NCBI RefSeq assembly: GCF_042677945.1
Contig: NZ_JBHUDN010000006.1
Source: Haloplanus litoreus
Lineage (GTDB): Archaea; Halobacteriota; Halobacteria; Halobacteriales; Haloferacaceae
Direction: 5' to 3' (one strand)
DNA: 64,000 nucleotides
Part shown: piece after piece, positions 40,437 through 50,218 of the stretch
How the letters are laid out: each line of letters starts with the position of its first letter
Numbering within the stretch: the stretch's first letter is position 1
Translations under genes and position numbers: made by a program
The notes under the pieces: model-generated
The model's database searches: none
What the model saw: only the letters and a program-made list of their open reading frames with translations
Told to the model about the DNA's origin: nothing

Positions 40437-42236
40437 ATGGCCCTCTCCGACGTGTTTCTCACGCCGCTTGGGCTGGTCGCCCTGCTGACGGTGGTTCCCG
40501 TCATCCTCCTCTATCTCGTCCAGCCCGACCCTCGCCGAGTCGAACTGCCGACCCTCGAGTTCCTCCTCGACGACGACCAGCGGGACGCGACGAACCCCCT
40601 GCTCGAACGCCTCAAGCGTAACCTCCTCTTGCTCCTCCAGTTGCTCGTGCTGATCGCACTCGTGGTGTCGCTCGCCGGCCCCTACGTCTCCGTCTCGCAG
40701 AGCCAGACCGTCGAAGAGACGGTGCTCGTCCTCGACGGGAGCGCGAGCATGGGCGTCGAAACCGACGGCGGGACGCGCTTCGCCGCCGCCGTCGCCGCCG
40801 CCCGGGAGGAGTCCACGGGGACCAACTCCGTCGTCGTCGCGGGCGCCGACAGCCGGATCGTCCTCAGGTCCGGTGGCGACACCGAGGTGCAGGCGACACT
40901 CGACGGGGTCTCGGTGTCGGACGTCTCCGCCGACCTCGGCGCATCCATCTCGCAGGCGGCGTCCATCGCGGGCGAGAACGCCCGGATCGTCGTGTTCAGC
41001 GACTTCGCCGACGACGACGGGTGGACCGACGCCGTGCGTTCGGCCCGTGCCCGCGACCTGCAGGTCGACCTCCGACAGTTCGACGGCGGCGGCGACGACA
41101 ACGTCGGCATCGTCGACCGGTCGTTCTCCGGGCGCAACGTCACCCTCTCGGTCAAGAACTTCGGCGACGCCGAGGTCACCCGGTCGGTGTCGCTCGGCGA
41201 CCGCAGTCGCTCGCTCCGACTCGGCCCGGGCGACGTCGAGCGAGTGAGCCTCACCGTCCCGGCCGGCGGGGGACAGGCCCGACTGACCCCCGGGGACACC
41301 TTCCCCGCCGACGACGTCGCCTACGTCGCCGCACCCTCGGACCCGACGGTCGACGTCCTCCTCCTGACCAACGACCGGAACCGGTATCTCACGACCGCCC
41401 TCTCGGTCGTCGAGGAGGTGGAACTGACCGTCGACAACCCCCCGACCACCGTCGGCGACGGCTACGACGTGATCCTCTACAGCAACCTGCGACAGGAGCG
41501 TCTCCTCCGGGGGAACGTCGAGGCCGGCCGGGACGTGATCGAATCGGGCGGCGGGGTCGCCGTCTTGGCCCAGCCGAGTCCACCCGACATCTACGGCGAC
41601 CTCCTCCTCGTCTCGCCGAACGGGACCGGCACGAACCCGTCGGTCGGACGGGTGACGACGGCGGAGCTCACACGCGGAATCGACTTCCCGCCGCCGGGGA
41701 CCTACCTCCAGGGGTCGCTCCGCGCCGGAACCGCGCTCGTGCAGACGGCGGGTGGGACGCCGCTCGTGGCGACCCAGCCCCGTGGCCAGGGGCGCGTCCT
41801 CTACTACGGCTACGTCCCCAACGACGATCCGTTCCGATTCAACTATCAGTACCCCGTCTTCTGGAAACGGGCCGTCTTCTACCTCGCCGGCCGGGAGTCG
41901 CTCTCGGCACTCAACCGCGAGGCCGGCGGACGCCTCCAGTTCGCCAACGAGACGCGAGTCGAGACGCCGAACGGTCCCGTCACGGCCCGAACCGTCCCGC
42001 TCGAAGCAGTCGGGTTCTACAGCGTCGGCGAACGCCGAGTCGGCGTCTCGCTGTACAGCGACGCGGAATCCGACGTGGACGCCGTCCCTCTCGCGGAGCG
42101 CGAGAGCGAGACGGGCGTCACGACCCGCGAGGAAGAGCGGCAGGTCCCCCGCCCGCTGACGTGGCTCGTCGCGCTGGCGGCGCTACTCGTCGCGCTGGGA
42201 GAGGTCGCCTACCTCCGACGGAGGGGTGATCTCTGA
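40437..42236 (+). CDS. BatA-like membrane protein with a von Willebrand A domain
   Basis: 599 residues. An N-terminal BatA-type span (FLTPLGLVALLTVVPVILLYL) and a second span (LLLQLLVLIALVVSLAG) precede a vWA domain with MIDAS VLVLDGSASMGVETDG (DxSxS). A long beta-rich part follows, then a C-terminal span (PLTWLVALAALLVALGEVAYL). First gene of the MoxR-DUF58-vWA operon; stop and the next start overlap (TGATG at 42234-42238). Likely extracytoplasmic adhesion or chaperone-like assembly. Confidence 0.9.
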   Translation: MALSDVFLTPLGLVALLTVVPVILLYLVQPDPRRVELPTLEFLLDDDQRDATNPLLERLKRNLLLLLQLLVLIALVVSLAGPYVSVSQSQTVEETVLVLDGSASMGVETDGGTRFAAAVAAAREESTGTNSVVVAGADSRIVLRSGGDTEVQATLDGVSVSDVSADLGASISQAASIAGENARIVVFSDFADDDGWTDAVRSARARDLQVDLRQFDGGGDDNVGIVDRSFSGRNVTLSVKNFGDAEVTRSVSLGDRSRSLRLGPGDVERVSLTVPAGGGQARLTPGDTFPADDVAYVAAPSDPTVDVLLLTNDRNRYLTTALSVVEEVELTVDNPPTTVGDGYDVILYSNLRQERLLRGNVEAGRDVIESGGGVAVLAQPSPPDIYGDLLLVSPNGTGTNPSVGRVTTAELTRGIDFPPPGTYLQGSLRAGTALVQTAGGTPLVATQPRGQGRVLYYGYVPNDDPFRFNYQYPVFWKRAVFYLAGRESLSALNREAGGRLQFANETRVETPNGPVTARTVPLEAVGFYSVGERRVGVSLYSDAESDVDAVPLAERESETGVTTREEERQVPRPLTWLVALAALLVALGEVAYLRRRGDL

Positions 42237-44611
42237 TGTGGGGTGCACTCGCCGTCCGGACGGCGCTGTCCGACGGCACCGTCGTCGGTCTGGAGCGACC
42301 GCTGGTCCTCGTTGCCCTCCCGGTGGCCGTCGTCGCGTTCGCCCTGGCGATCCGGTACCGAGCGTCGGGGACCGCCTCCGCGCGGAGCCGTCGCCTCCTG
42401 CTCGCGTCACGGGTCGTCGTCGCGACGTTCGTGGTCGTCGCCGCCGCCGGTCCCTTCACCGTCGTCACGACGGAGACGCGGGGCGACCCCTCGGTGTCGC
42501 TGCTGGTCGATCGCTCGAACAGCACGACCGTCGCGCCGGACGTGGCCGATGACCTCGCAGCCGGCGTCGAGGAGGAGGGTGTCCCCGCCACCGTCTCGAC
42601 CATCGCGCAGGGGACGAACTCCCGGGTCGGTGACGGCATCGCGGCCAACCTCCGGGAGAACGGGTCGGTCGTCGTCGTCTCCGACGGGCAGGTGACCGGA
42701 GGGCAGAGCCTCACCGAAACGGCGGAGTTCGCCCGGTCGCTCAACGCGACGATCAGTACCGTCTCGACGGAGCCGACCCGCACCGAGCGATACGTCACCC
42801 TCTCCGGGCCGAGCAAGGCGAGCACCGGCGTCGAGAGTCAGTTCCTCGTGCAGGTGTCGGGCGTGCAGGCGACGGCGCCGGTGTCGGTGACGGTGTCGGT
42901 CGATGGCACTCCGGTCACCACCGAACGACTCGAGGAGGGCACCGGGAGCGTTCCCGTCACTCACACCTTCTCCGAGACGGGGAGTCACCGGATCACCGCC
43001 GAAATCGACGGCGAGGACGTGTACGCGGTCAACGACGTGGCACGCAAGACGGTTCGGGTCGTCGATCAGCCCCGCGTCCTCTACGTCTCCCGAGGGAACT
43101 ACTCCCTGCAGAACTATCTGGGCCAACTGTACGACGTGGAGACGGCCCAGTCCGTCCCCGAGAACCTCGATCCGTACTACGCGGTGGTGGTCCAGAACGT
43201 CGCCGCCGGCGACCTGGGTAACGTCGACGAACTCCAGCGGTTCGTCATCGACGGGAACGGCCTGTTGATGGTGGGTGGCCCCAACAGCTTCGAGAACGGC
43301 AACTACGCCAACTCCTCGGTGGCCACCATGCTGCCGGTCACCTTCGGGCCGTCAGCACCCGGCAGCGCCCGCATCGTCATGCTCATCGACGTCTCCGGGA
43401 GCGCGGGGAGCGGGATGCGCATCCAGAAGGCCATCGCGCTCGACTCCCTCTCGCAACTGGACGACGACAACGTCGTCGGCGTCGTCGGCTTCAACTACCA
43501 GGCCTACAGCGTCGCCCAGCCCGCCCCCCTGAGCGAGAACCGCCCGGTCCTCGAGGACCGGATCAGGCGCCTCCGTGCCGGCGGGGCGACGAACATCGCC
43601 AACGGACTCCGAGGCGCCGAGGAGATGCTCGGCGGCCAGCGGGGGACGATCATCCTCGTCAGCGACGGGGGCGACACGGAGAGCCGGTCGGCCGTCGTGG
43701 CGAACGCGCTCGGCCGGCAGGGCATCCGGGTCATCGCCGTCGGCGCCGGGCGGAACGTCAACGAGGGGGTGCTCCGCCGCATCGCGGAGGAGTCGGGCGG
43801 CAACTACTTCCGGGCGAGCGAGACGGACCGTCTGCGCCTACTCTTCGGCGGCGGCACCCGCCAGTTCCAGGGCGAAGGCCTCACCATCGTCGATTCGGGT
43901 CACTTCGTCACAAGCGGCGTCACGCTGGAGTCCAACCCCGGGAACATCAACGACGTGTCGATGCGTCCCGGGGCGGACTTCCTCGTCGCCGGGCCGGACG
44001 GCACCCCCGCAGTCGCCTCGTGGCGCTACGGCCTCGGCCGGGTCGCCACGATCACCACCTACGGGGGCGGTGGCGGACTGGACGGCCTGCTCGGCCAGCC
44101 CGACTCCCTGCTCGTCACCAAGTCGGTCAACTACGCTATCGGCGACCCCGAGCGGAAGGCGACGGGCGTCACGGACATCTCGGACACTCGGGTGGGCGAA
44201 CCGACCACGGTCGTCTACCGTGGCGACAGTCCCCCGGGAGGGACCGACCTCGGCTTCAGCGCCGTCGACGAGGGCGTCTACCGGGCACAGGTGACGCCCA
44301 CCGAAGTGGGCTTCCGGACGACGGTCGGGGCGACCTACGCCGCGAACTACCCCGCGGAGTACGCCGGGTTCGGAACGTCGTCGGCGCTGACCGACGCCGT
44401 TCGCGCGACAGGCGGCCGACAGTTCGAGCGGGGACAGGCCGCCCAGATTGCCGCCTTCGCCCGCGAGCAGTCGACGCGGGTCCGCGACGTGCGCCAGAAC
44501 TGGGACTGGGCGCTGTTGACCGCCGCACTCCTCCTCTTCCTGACCGAGGTGGTCGTCCGGCGGCTTCAAGTGTACAACGGACGTACCCGTTCGGAGAGTG
44601 GCCTGCCATGA
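42236..44611 (+). CDS. large von Willebrand A membrane protein
   Basis: 791 residues, several N-terminal spans (about 20-75). A first vWA-like stretch (SLLVDRSNSTTV) has an incomplete MIDAS; a complete vWA domain lies near residue 385 (IVMLIDVSGSAGSGMRIQKAIALD) with DxSGS. A gatekeeper-like GGxxxF(E)-type loop (LLMVGGPNSFENG) and a final span (WALLTAALLLFLTEVVVRRL) follow. Overlaps both neighbours. Probably the main binding subunit of the complex; ligand unknown. Confidence 0.88.
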   Translation: MWGALAVRTALSDGTVVGLERPLVLVALPVAVVAFALAIRYRASGTASARSRRLLLASRVVVATFVVVAAAGPFTVVTTETRGDPSVSLLVDRSNSTTVAPDVADDLAAGVEEEGVPATVSTIAQGTNSRVGDGIAANLRENGSVVVVSDGQVTGGQSLTETAEFARSLNATISTVSTEPTRTERYVTLSGPSKASTGVESQFLVQVSGVQATAPVSVTVSVDGTPVTTERLEEGTGSVPVTHTFSETGSHRITAEIDGEDVYAVNDVARKTVRVVDQPRVLYVSRGNYSLQNYLGQLYDVETAQSVPENLDPYYAVVVQNVAAGDLGNVDELQRFVIDGNGLLMVGGPNSFENGNYANSSVATMLPVTFGPSAPGSARIVMLIDVSGSAGSGMRIQKAIALDSLSQLDDDNVVGVVGFNYQAYSVAQPAPLSENRPVLEDRIRRLRAGGATNIANGLRGAEEMLGGQRGTIILVSDGGDTESRSAVVANALGRQGIRVIAVGAGRNVNEGVLRRIAEESGGNYFRASETDRLRLLFGGGTRQFQGEGLTIVDSGHFVTSGVTLESNPGNINDVSMRPGADFLVAGPDGTPAVASWRYGLGRVATITTYGGGGGLDGLLGQPDSLLVTKSVNYAIGDPERKATGVTDISDTRVGEPTTVVYRGDSPPGGTDLGFSAVDEGVYRAQVTPTEVGFRTTVGATYAANYPAEYAGFGTSSALTDAVRATGGRQFERGQAAQIAAFAREQSTRVRDVRQNWDWALLTAALLLFLTEVVVRRLQVYNGRTRSESGLP

Positions 44612-45249
44612 GCCTCATCGGCCGATCCATCAACCTCGCCCTCGCCCTCCTCATCTGTCTGTCCGTCGCCGGCACCGCCGGGGCGACGCTGTACTATCAG
44701 GAGTCGGTCGAGGAACTCGACGCCGAGAACAGCCAGCTTCGCCAGCAGAACGAGCGCCTGCGTGAGGACCTCCGGGAGACGGAGACCGACCTCCAGCGGG
44801 CGCGGGAGCGGCTGCGCGAACTCAACGAGAGCCTCAGCACCACCCGCAGCGACGTGGGTCAGGTCTCCGAGAACCTCGAAGAGACCGAGGGACAGCTAGA
44901 GTCGACCGAGCAGGAACTCGCCTCGACCCGACAGGACCTGCGAGCCTCCCAACAGCGGGTCGAAGAGCTTCAGGGGGAGGTGAACACGCTCGAATCCCGG
45001 AACGACCAACTCCGATCCGAGGTGTCGAACCTCGAGTCCACCAACCGAAACCTCCGCGACCAGCGCGACGAACTGCAGGCCGACGTGGAGGACCTGAACG
45101 ACGAGGTGAGTCAGTTGGAGAGCGACGTGAACAGCCTCGAAGAGCGTAATCAGGACCTGCGAAACGAGAACCAACAACTCCGACGCGCTCTCCAGGACGC
45201 GTGTGCCGCCATCAACGGGAGCAAGCCGTCTGGATGTGGGCTGGTCTAA
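44608..45249 (+). CDS. membrane-anchored coiled-coil protein
   Basis: 213 residues. One N-terminal span (INLALALLICLSVAGTAGATLYY) and then one long coiled coil of about 160 residues rich in Glu, Gln, Arg and Leu (EELDAENSQLRQQNERLREDLRETETDLQRARERL...). It ends with a short Cys-containing tail (DACAAINGSKPSGCGLV). The two Cys may form a disulfide outside the cell. Starts inside the preceding stop (44608-44611). It could act as a structural rod or spacer for the vWA proteins. Confidence 0.85.
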   Translation: MSLIGRSINLALALLICLSVAGTAGATLYYQESVEELDAENSQLRQQNERLREDLRETETDLQRARERLRELNESLSTTRSDVGQVSENLEETEGQLESTEQELASTRQDLRASQQRVEELQGEVNTLESRNDQLRSEVSNLESTNRNLRDQRDELQADVEDLNDEVSQLESDVNSLEERNQDLRNENQQLRRALQDACAAINGSKPSGCGLV

Positions 45250-45250
45250 C

Positions 45251-46186
45251 ATGGCCGAACAGTCAGCAACCTCGGCCGACGCGAGCGACGACGAGGCGGA
45301 TACCCCCCGCACCGAGCGCAAGATCCGACGCGCCCTCACACAGATCCGTCGCGAGGGACTGAAGGTCGCGGCCATCTACGCCGTCGCCGACGCGGCGCTC
45401 GCCACCCTGCTCGTGAACCTCGTCGCCGCGTTCACCGGCGTCCCGTCCCTGCCGGCACGGCTGCCGATTCCCGGGGCCGTGCTGGACGCCCTCGGTGGCG
45501 TCGGCGTGACACCCGCGGAACCGACGGTGTCGACCGGCGCCGTCGTCGGCGCCGCCGTCGGTCTCGTCGTCTTCGGCGTCGAGGTGGTCTGGCGGGTGCG
45601 ACGGCCGCTGGTCGAGCAGTTCGCGGCCGCCAACCCGTCGCTCTCCGAGTCGCTGCGGACCGCCCGCGACGCCGTCGACCGGGACCGACAGTCACGGATC
45701 GTCCTCCGCCTCTACGAGGACGTCCTCGCCCAGTTGAACGAGGCGTCGAGCATCGGTCTCATCAGCGTTCGGCGGGTGGCGGTGACGGTCGTCCTCGTCT
45801 CCGTCATCAGCGTCGCCACCATCCAACTGGCGGTGGTCGACATCTCCCTCGCGGGCCTCGGCGGACCGCCGGACGCGGACAGATCCGGCGGGACGACACA
45901 GGACTACACCGGACTTCAGGACGGGTCGTCGATCCTCGGGGAACCGGAGGACGTGCCGGCGGGCAGCGAGGAACTGGAGGCGAGCATCGACACCACCGGA
46001 TCGGGAAGCGGGAACGGCACCGACGCCGACTCGGCGGCGGCCTACGACGACAGCGGCTTCGATTCGTCGAGCGCCGTCGAGAGCCAGCGGGCGGGATTCA
46101 GCGAGCGCGAACGCCTCGAAGACGCGGAGCTGATTCGCGAGTACAACCTACGAATTCGACAGGAGGACGCTAACTCGGACTCATGA
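45251..46186 (+). CDS. MoxR-operon integral membrane protein
   Basis: 311 residues with about three spans: KVAAIYAVADAALATLLVNLVAAF, TGAVVGAAVGLVVFGVEVVWRV and a pair around VRRVAVTVVLVSVISVATIQLAVV. Long acidic, Ser/Gly-rich C-terminal tail (DTTGSGSGNGTDADSAAAYDDSGFDSSSAVESQR). The last 4 bp overlap the moxR start. Unknown function; probable structural part of the complex. Confidence 0.8.
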   Translation: MAEQSATSADASDDEADTPRTERKIRRALTQIRREGLKVAAIYAVADAALATLLVNLVAAFTGVPSLPARLPIPGAVLDALGGVGVTPAEPTVSTGAVVGAAVGLVVFGVEVVWRVRRPLVEQFAAANPSLSESLRTARDAVDRDRQSRIVLRLYEDVLAQLNEASSIGLISVRRVAVTVVLVSVISVATIQLAVVDISLAGLGGPPDADRSGGTTQDYTGLQDGSSILGEPEDVPAGSEELEASIDTTGSGSGNGTDADSAAAYDDSGFDSSSAVESQRAGFSERERLEDAELIREYNLRIRQEDANSDS

Positions 46187-47133
46187 GCGAACCAACGACG
46201 GATATCGACGCGCTACAGGAACGACTCGGCCGCGTTCGCCAGGAGGTCGGCAAACGCATCGTCGGGCAGCGAGAGGTGCTCGAACGGCTACTGGTCTGTA
46301 TCCTCGCCGACGGCAACGCGCTGCTGGAGAGCAACCCGGGTCTCGGGAAGACCACGATGGTCCGAACCGTCGCGGACGTGACCGACCTCGACTTCTCGCG
46401 GGTGCAGAACACGCCAGACCTGATGCCCTCGGACATCACGGGGACGGAGATCATCCGCGAGGCGGGCGGCGAACGCGAGTTCGTCTTCGAGAAGGGACCC
46501 ATCTTCGCGAACGTCGTCCTCGCGGACGAGATCAATCGCGCGACGCCGAAGACCCAGGCCGCGCTGCTGGAGGCGATGCAGGAGAAGCAGGTGACCGCCG
46601 CCGGCGAGACGTACCAGCTCCCGCGCCCCTTCTTCGTCCTCGCGACCCAGAACCCCATCGATCAGGAGGGAACCTACCCGCTCCCCGAGGCCCAGACCGA
46701 CCGCTTCCTCCTGAAACTCGTCCTCGACTACCCCTCCTTCGAGGAGGAACGGGACATCGTCACCCTCTACACCGAGAGCGGGACGGTCCCGCCGGTCGAG
46801 AAGGTGCTGACGATCGATGAACTCAACGAGATCCAATCACTCGTCCGGGAGGTCCCCGTCGCCGACGACGTTCGCGACCGGGCGATCCGTCTCGTGCGAG
46901 CGACCCGCGAGGCGGAGACGGTCGACTTCGGCGCGAGTCCCCGAGCGAGCATGGGTATCATCCTCACCGCGAAGGCCCGGGCGTTCCTGCGTGGGCGCAA
47001 CCACGTCTCCTGGGAAGACGTGGAGGCGATGGCGCCGCCGGTCCTCCGCCACCGCATCCTGCTCGACTTCCGGGCGGAGCGACAGGGGATGACGACCGAC
47101 GACGTGATCGCCCAACTGCTGTCCGAGGTCTGA
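46183..47133 (+). CDS. MoxR-type AAA+ ATPase
   Basis: 316 residues. Walker A LESNPGLGKTTMVRTVA, Walker B VVLADEINRATPKTQAALLEAM, sensor 1 PFFVLATQNPIDQEGTYPLPEAQTDRFLL. MoxR ATPases act as chaperones that load metal ions or fold vWA-domain partners. It is flanked by vWA proteins and DUF58, the usual partners. Confidence 0.96.
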   Translation: MSEPTTDIDALQERLGRVRQEVGKRIVGQREVLERLLVCILADGNALLESNPGLGKTTMVRTVADVTDLDFSRVQNTPDLMPSDITGTEIIREAGGEREFVFEKGPIFANVVLADEINRATPKTQAALLEAMQEKQVTAAGETYQLPRPFFVLATQNPIDQEGTYPLPEAQTDRFLLKLVLDYPSFEEERDIVTLYTESGTVPPVEKVLTIDELNEIQSLVREVPVADDVRDRAIRLVRATREAETVDFGASPRASMGIILTAKARAFLRGRNHVSWEDVEAMAPPVLRHRILLDFRAERQGMTTDDVIAQLLSEV

Positions 47134-47139
47134 GCGACG

Positions 47140-48000
47140 ATGACCATCGACCCGGACTTCCTCGACGAACTCGACCGCTTCGAGGCGTCGCTGAACCAGC
47201 AGTCGACCGCGATCAAGAAGGGCGAACAGGAGTCGCCGAACGTGGGCGAAGGGTTGACCTTCAGCGACTACCGGCGCTACTCGCCGGGCGACGACACGCG
47301 CCTCATCGACTGGCGACTCTACGCCCGCACGGAGGAGTTCTTCATCAAGCAGTTCGAGGAGGAGCGCAATCTGACGGTCCACATCCTGCTGGACGCGAGT
47401 GCGTCGATGGACTTCGGCGAGGGCGACGAACACAAGTTCGAGTTCGGCGCGAAACTCGGCCTCGGCTACGCCTACCTCACCGCCGAGGAACACGACGACT
47501 TCCGGTTCTCGCTCTTCCGGGAGCGCGCGGAGCGCATCGACACCGGGAAGTCGACCCGAGGGGAGGTGCTGACGCTGGTCGACCGCCTCAACGAGACGAC
47601 ACCCGACGGTGAGGCGGACTTCGAGACGGCGCTCGGCGAGTACGCCGCCTCGATCCGGTCGCGGTCGCTGGTGGTCGTCGTCACCGACGGCATCGGCGAC
47701 CTGGAGGGTCTGGAGACGGGCGTGGCCTCGCTGGCGCGCAACGAGGTGGTTCTGATCCAGGTGCTCTCGCCGGACGAACTCGACCCGGAACCGAGCGGGG
47801 ACACCATCTTCGAGGATCTGGAGTCGGAGCTGACCCGCCGCACCTACTTCGGTGGACGCCTCGCCGAGCAGTACCAGTCGCGAGTCGACGAGTTCGTCGA
47901 CGACGTGGCCGACCGGGCACAGGACCTCGGTGTGACTCACGAACTGGTGGCGACCGACGAGGATTTCTTCGACGCCTTCTCCGCGGTGTGGATCGGGTGA
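47140..48000 (+). CDS. DUF58 protein (vWA-like MoxR partner)
   Basis: 286 residues. DUF58 core YRRYSPGDDTRLIDWRLYART, then a vWA-like region (LTVHILLDASASMDFGEGDE, D-x-S-x-S MIDAS) and QSRVDEFVDDVADRAQDLGVTHELVATDEDF at the end. Follows moxR by 6 bp; expected partner of the ATPase. Last gene of the operon. Confidence 0.95.
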   Translation: MTIDPDFLDELDRFEASLNQQSTAIKKGEQESPNVGEGLTFSDYRRYSPGDDTRLIDWRLYARTEEFFIKQFEEERNLTVHILLDASASMDFGEGDEHKFEFGAKLGLGYAYLTAEEHDDFRFSLFRERAERIDTGKSTRGEVLTLVDRLNETTPDGEADFETALGEYAASIRSRSLVVVVTDGIGDLEGLETGVASLARNEVVLIQVLSPDELDPEPSGDTIFEDLESELTRRTYFGGRLAEQYQSRVDEFVDDVADRAQDLGVTHELVATDEDFFDAFSAVWIG

Positions 48001-48078
48001 CTGGAGGCCCGCCGACGACCGTCGGCCGACCCCGACGTTCCGACGGTGTTTTGCGGCCGGCTCCGCTACGTCGGGAGG

Positions 48079-49098
48079 ATGCCGTACGACGCTCTCGTCG
48101 CCCGTCTTGGAAGTGGCCTCGACCCGGTGCGCGTCGGCACCTTCCCCGACGGGAGCGTCGACCACTACTACCGCCTCCGCGACGGCGACGCGACGATCAC
48201 CTCGCGGGCGGCGTTCGCCGCGGCCGTCGCCGAGGGTCGCGATTCGTTCACGCTCGATCACGTGACGACGGACGCGGGCGGCCAGGCGGTCAACGCGGCG
48301 CGACAGGCGGCCGCCCTCGGGGACGACGTGGCCCTCGTCGGTCACCTCGATCACCCCATCTTCGACTTCGACTTCGAGACGGTGTCGATGGGAGCCCCCG
48401 CCCGCGTCCGAGTCTGCCTGTTCGACGCCGACGACGTGATGCTCGTCGAGGAGTCGAGCGACCTGGACGCGTGGTCGTTCGCGGACCTCCTCGAGGTGCT
48501 CCCGGAACCCGTCGAGGACTTCCTCGAACGCGACGTGCTCTGCTGTACGAACTGGGCGTCGACGCCGGGACTCGGTGACGCCATGTGGAACATCGACGCA
48601 TACGACCCCGACGGCGGCGTCTTCTGTGTCGATCCCGGCCCGCTCACGACCGCGGGTGCGCGTGACCTTCTGTCCGCCCTCCCCGCCCTCGGCGACGCCT
48701 ACGACGTCGTGGTGAGCGTAAACGACGACGAGGCGGCGCGACTGGCAGAGGCCGCCGACGAGGGAGCGGTCGACGACCCGACGGGCGCGGCGACACTCGA
48801 CGCCGTCCGGACGGCTGCGGGCGCGACGGGGATCGTCGTCCACGGCGAAGAGGCGGCCGTCGCGGCGACGCCAGACGGCCGGGTGTCGGTGCCGACCCTC
48901 GACGTCTCGCGGGCGCTGACCGAGACGGGCGCGGGTGACCGGTTCAGCGCCGCCCTCGCTCGCTCACTGGCGGCCGGATGGGACTGGACGCTCGCACTGG
49001 CGGCGGGCAACGCCTGTGCCGCCCACTACGTCTCGGGGCAAGGAACGGCGACCCGCGAGACGCTCGCGGCCCACGTGGAGACCCACCGCCCGCCGTGA
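48079..49098 (+). CDS. PfkB-family carbohydrate kinase
   Basis: 339 residues. PfkB signatures: the N-terminal region VTTDAGGQAVNAARQAAALGDDVALVGHLD and the C-terminal ALTETGAGDRFSAALARSLAAGWDWTLALAAGNACAAHYVSG, with catalytic Asp in GAGD. ATG 48079 is chosen since it begins before the sugar-binding strands. Substrate could be a sugar or nucleoside; not determined here. Confidence 0.9.
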   Translation: MPYDALVARLGSGLDPVRVGTFPDGSVDHYYRLRDGDATITSRAAFAAAVAEGRDSFTLDHVTTDAGGQAVNAARQAAALGDDVALVGHLDHPIFDFDFETVSMGAPARVRVCLFDADDVMLVEESSDLDAWSFADLLEVLPEPVEDFLERDVLCCTNWASTPGLGDAMWNIDAYDPDGGVFCVDPGPLTTAGARDLLSALPALGDAYDVVVSVNDDEAARLAEAADEGAVDDPTGAATLDAVRTAAGATGIVVHGEEAAVAATPDGRVSVPTLDVSRALTETGAGDRFSAALARSLAAGWDWTLALAAGNACAAHYVSGQGTATRETLAAHVETHRPP

Positions 49099-49145
49099 GC
49101 GGCCGAATCGAAACCCTATACTGGCAGCCACGCGGCGTAGCCGAC

Positions 49146-49571
49146 ATGAGTTATCTCCAGTGGGCGTTCGTGGCGCTTCTGTCGTATTCGGCGGTGGCGC
49201 CGCTGGTGGGGTTCGCGACGACGGGGGAGCCGAAGGTCCCGAGTTTCGTCGCCGCACTCATCACCAACAGCATCCTTCTCGTGGCCACCGTCGGCGTCGT
49301 CCTCTACGAAGGCCAGTCCGTCTCGGCGTATCTCGGCCACCCAAAAGCACCGTATCTCTATCTCGCTGGCCTCTTTCTCGCCGTCGGCATCCTCGCGTAC
49401 TACCGGGCGCTCTCGCTGGGCCCCGTCAGCGCGGTGGTGCCCATCTTCGGCACCTTCCTCATCGTCAGTTCCGTCCTCGGCATCCTCTTCCTGAACGAGT
49501 CGCTGACCGTCCGCAAGGTGGCGGGCATCGGCTGTGCCGTCCTCGGCATCTACCTCGTCTCGGTGGAGTGA
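49146..49571 (+). CDS. EamA/DMT-type small membrane protein
   Basis: 141 residues with four spans (LQWAFVALLSYSAVAPLVGF, SFVAALITNSILLVATVGVVL, YLYLAGLFLAVGILAYYRAL, SAVVPIFGTFLIVSSVLGILFL). Matches one half of a drug/metabolite transporter; family members with one EamA repeat work as dimers. Substrate unknown. Confidence 0.85.
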   Translation: MSYLQWAFVALLSYSAVAPLVGFATTGEPKVPSFVAALITNSILLVATVGVVLYEGQSVSAYLGHPKAPYLYLAGLFLAVGILAYYRALSLGPVSAVVPIFGTFLIVSSVLGILFLNESLTVRKVAGIGCAVLGIYLVSVE

Positions 49572-49629
49572 CGACCGGCGCGTTGCCGCTGGCGGGGAGT
49601 ATTTGAGCGACGCGCCGTTACACCCTCCC

Positions 49630-50181
49630 ATGGCACTTCAGGAATCCGACTCCGAACTCGAACCCGGCGACCGGGCACCCGACTTCGAACTCCCCGGCGT
49701 CGACGGCGGGACGTACTCCCTCGACTCCGTCGACACCGACGCCTTGCTCGTCGTGTTCACCTGCAATCACTGCCCCTACGCGCAGGCGAAGTTCGACCTC
49801 CTGAACGACATCGCGACGGACGAGGACGTGACCGTCGTCGGCATCAACGCCAACGACGCCGAGGAGTACCCGGAGGACTCCTTCGAGAAGATGCAGGAGT
49901 ACGTCGAAGACGGCACCGTCGCCTACGACGCCTACCTCCGCGACGAGTCGGCCGACGTAGCCCGCGCCTACGGCGCGGTCTGTACCCCCGATCCGTTCCT
50001 CTTTCGGCGCGAGGACGGCGAGTATCGCCTGGCGTACCACGGCCGCCTCGACGACGCCATGGGCCCCGACGAGGAGGCCACCGAGTACTACGTCCGCGAG
50101 GCCATCGACGCCGTCCTCGCGGGCGAGGACGTGACCGTCGACCCCGGCCCGTCGCGTGGCTGTGGGATCAAGTGGCCGTAG
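49630..50181 (+). CDS. AhpC/TSA-type thioredoxin-fold protein
   Basis: 183 residues: ELEPGDRAPDFELPGVDGGTYSLDSVDTDALLVVFTCNHCPYAQAKFDLLNDI, with CNHC at 45-48, then EMGPDEEATEYYVREAIDAVLAGE. The C-x-x-C near TxxC places it among peroxiredoxin or TlpA-like proteins of haloarchaea. No signal peptide; cytosolic. ATG 49630. Confidence 0.9.
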   Translation: MALQESDSELEPGDRAPDFELPGVDGGTYSLDSVDTDALLVVFTCNHCPYAQAKFDLLNDIATDEDVTVVGINANDAEEYPEDSFEKMQEYVEDGTVAYDAYLRDESADVARAYGAVCTPDPFLFRREDGEYRLAYHGRLDDAMGPDEEATEYYVREAIDAVLAGEDVTVDPGPSRGCGIKWP

Positions 50182-50218
50182 CCGAACGACTCACGTTCCT
50201 CGGCCACCTACGTCACCC

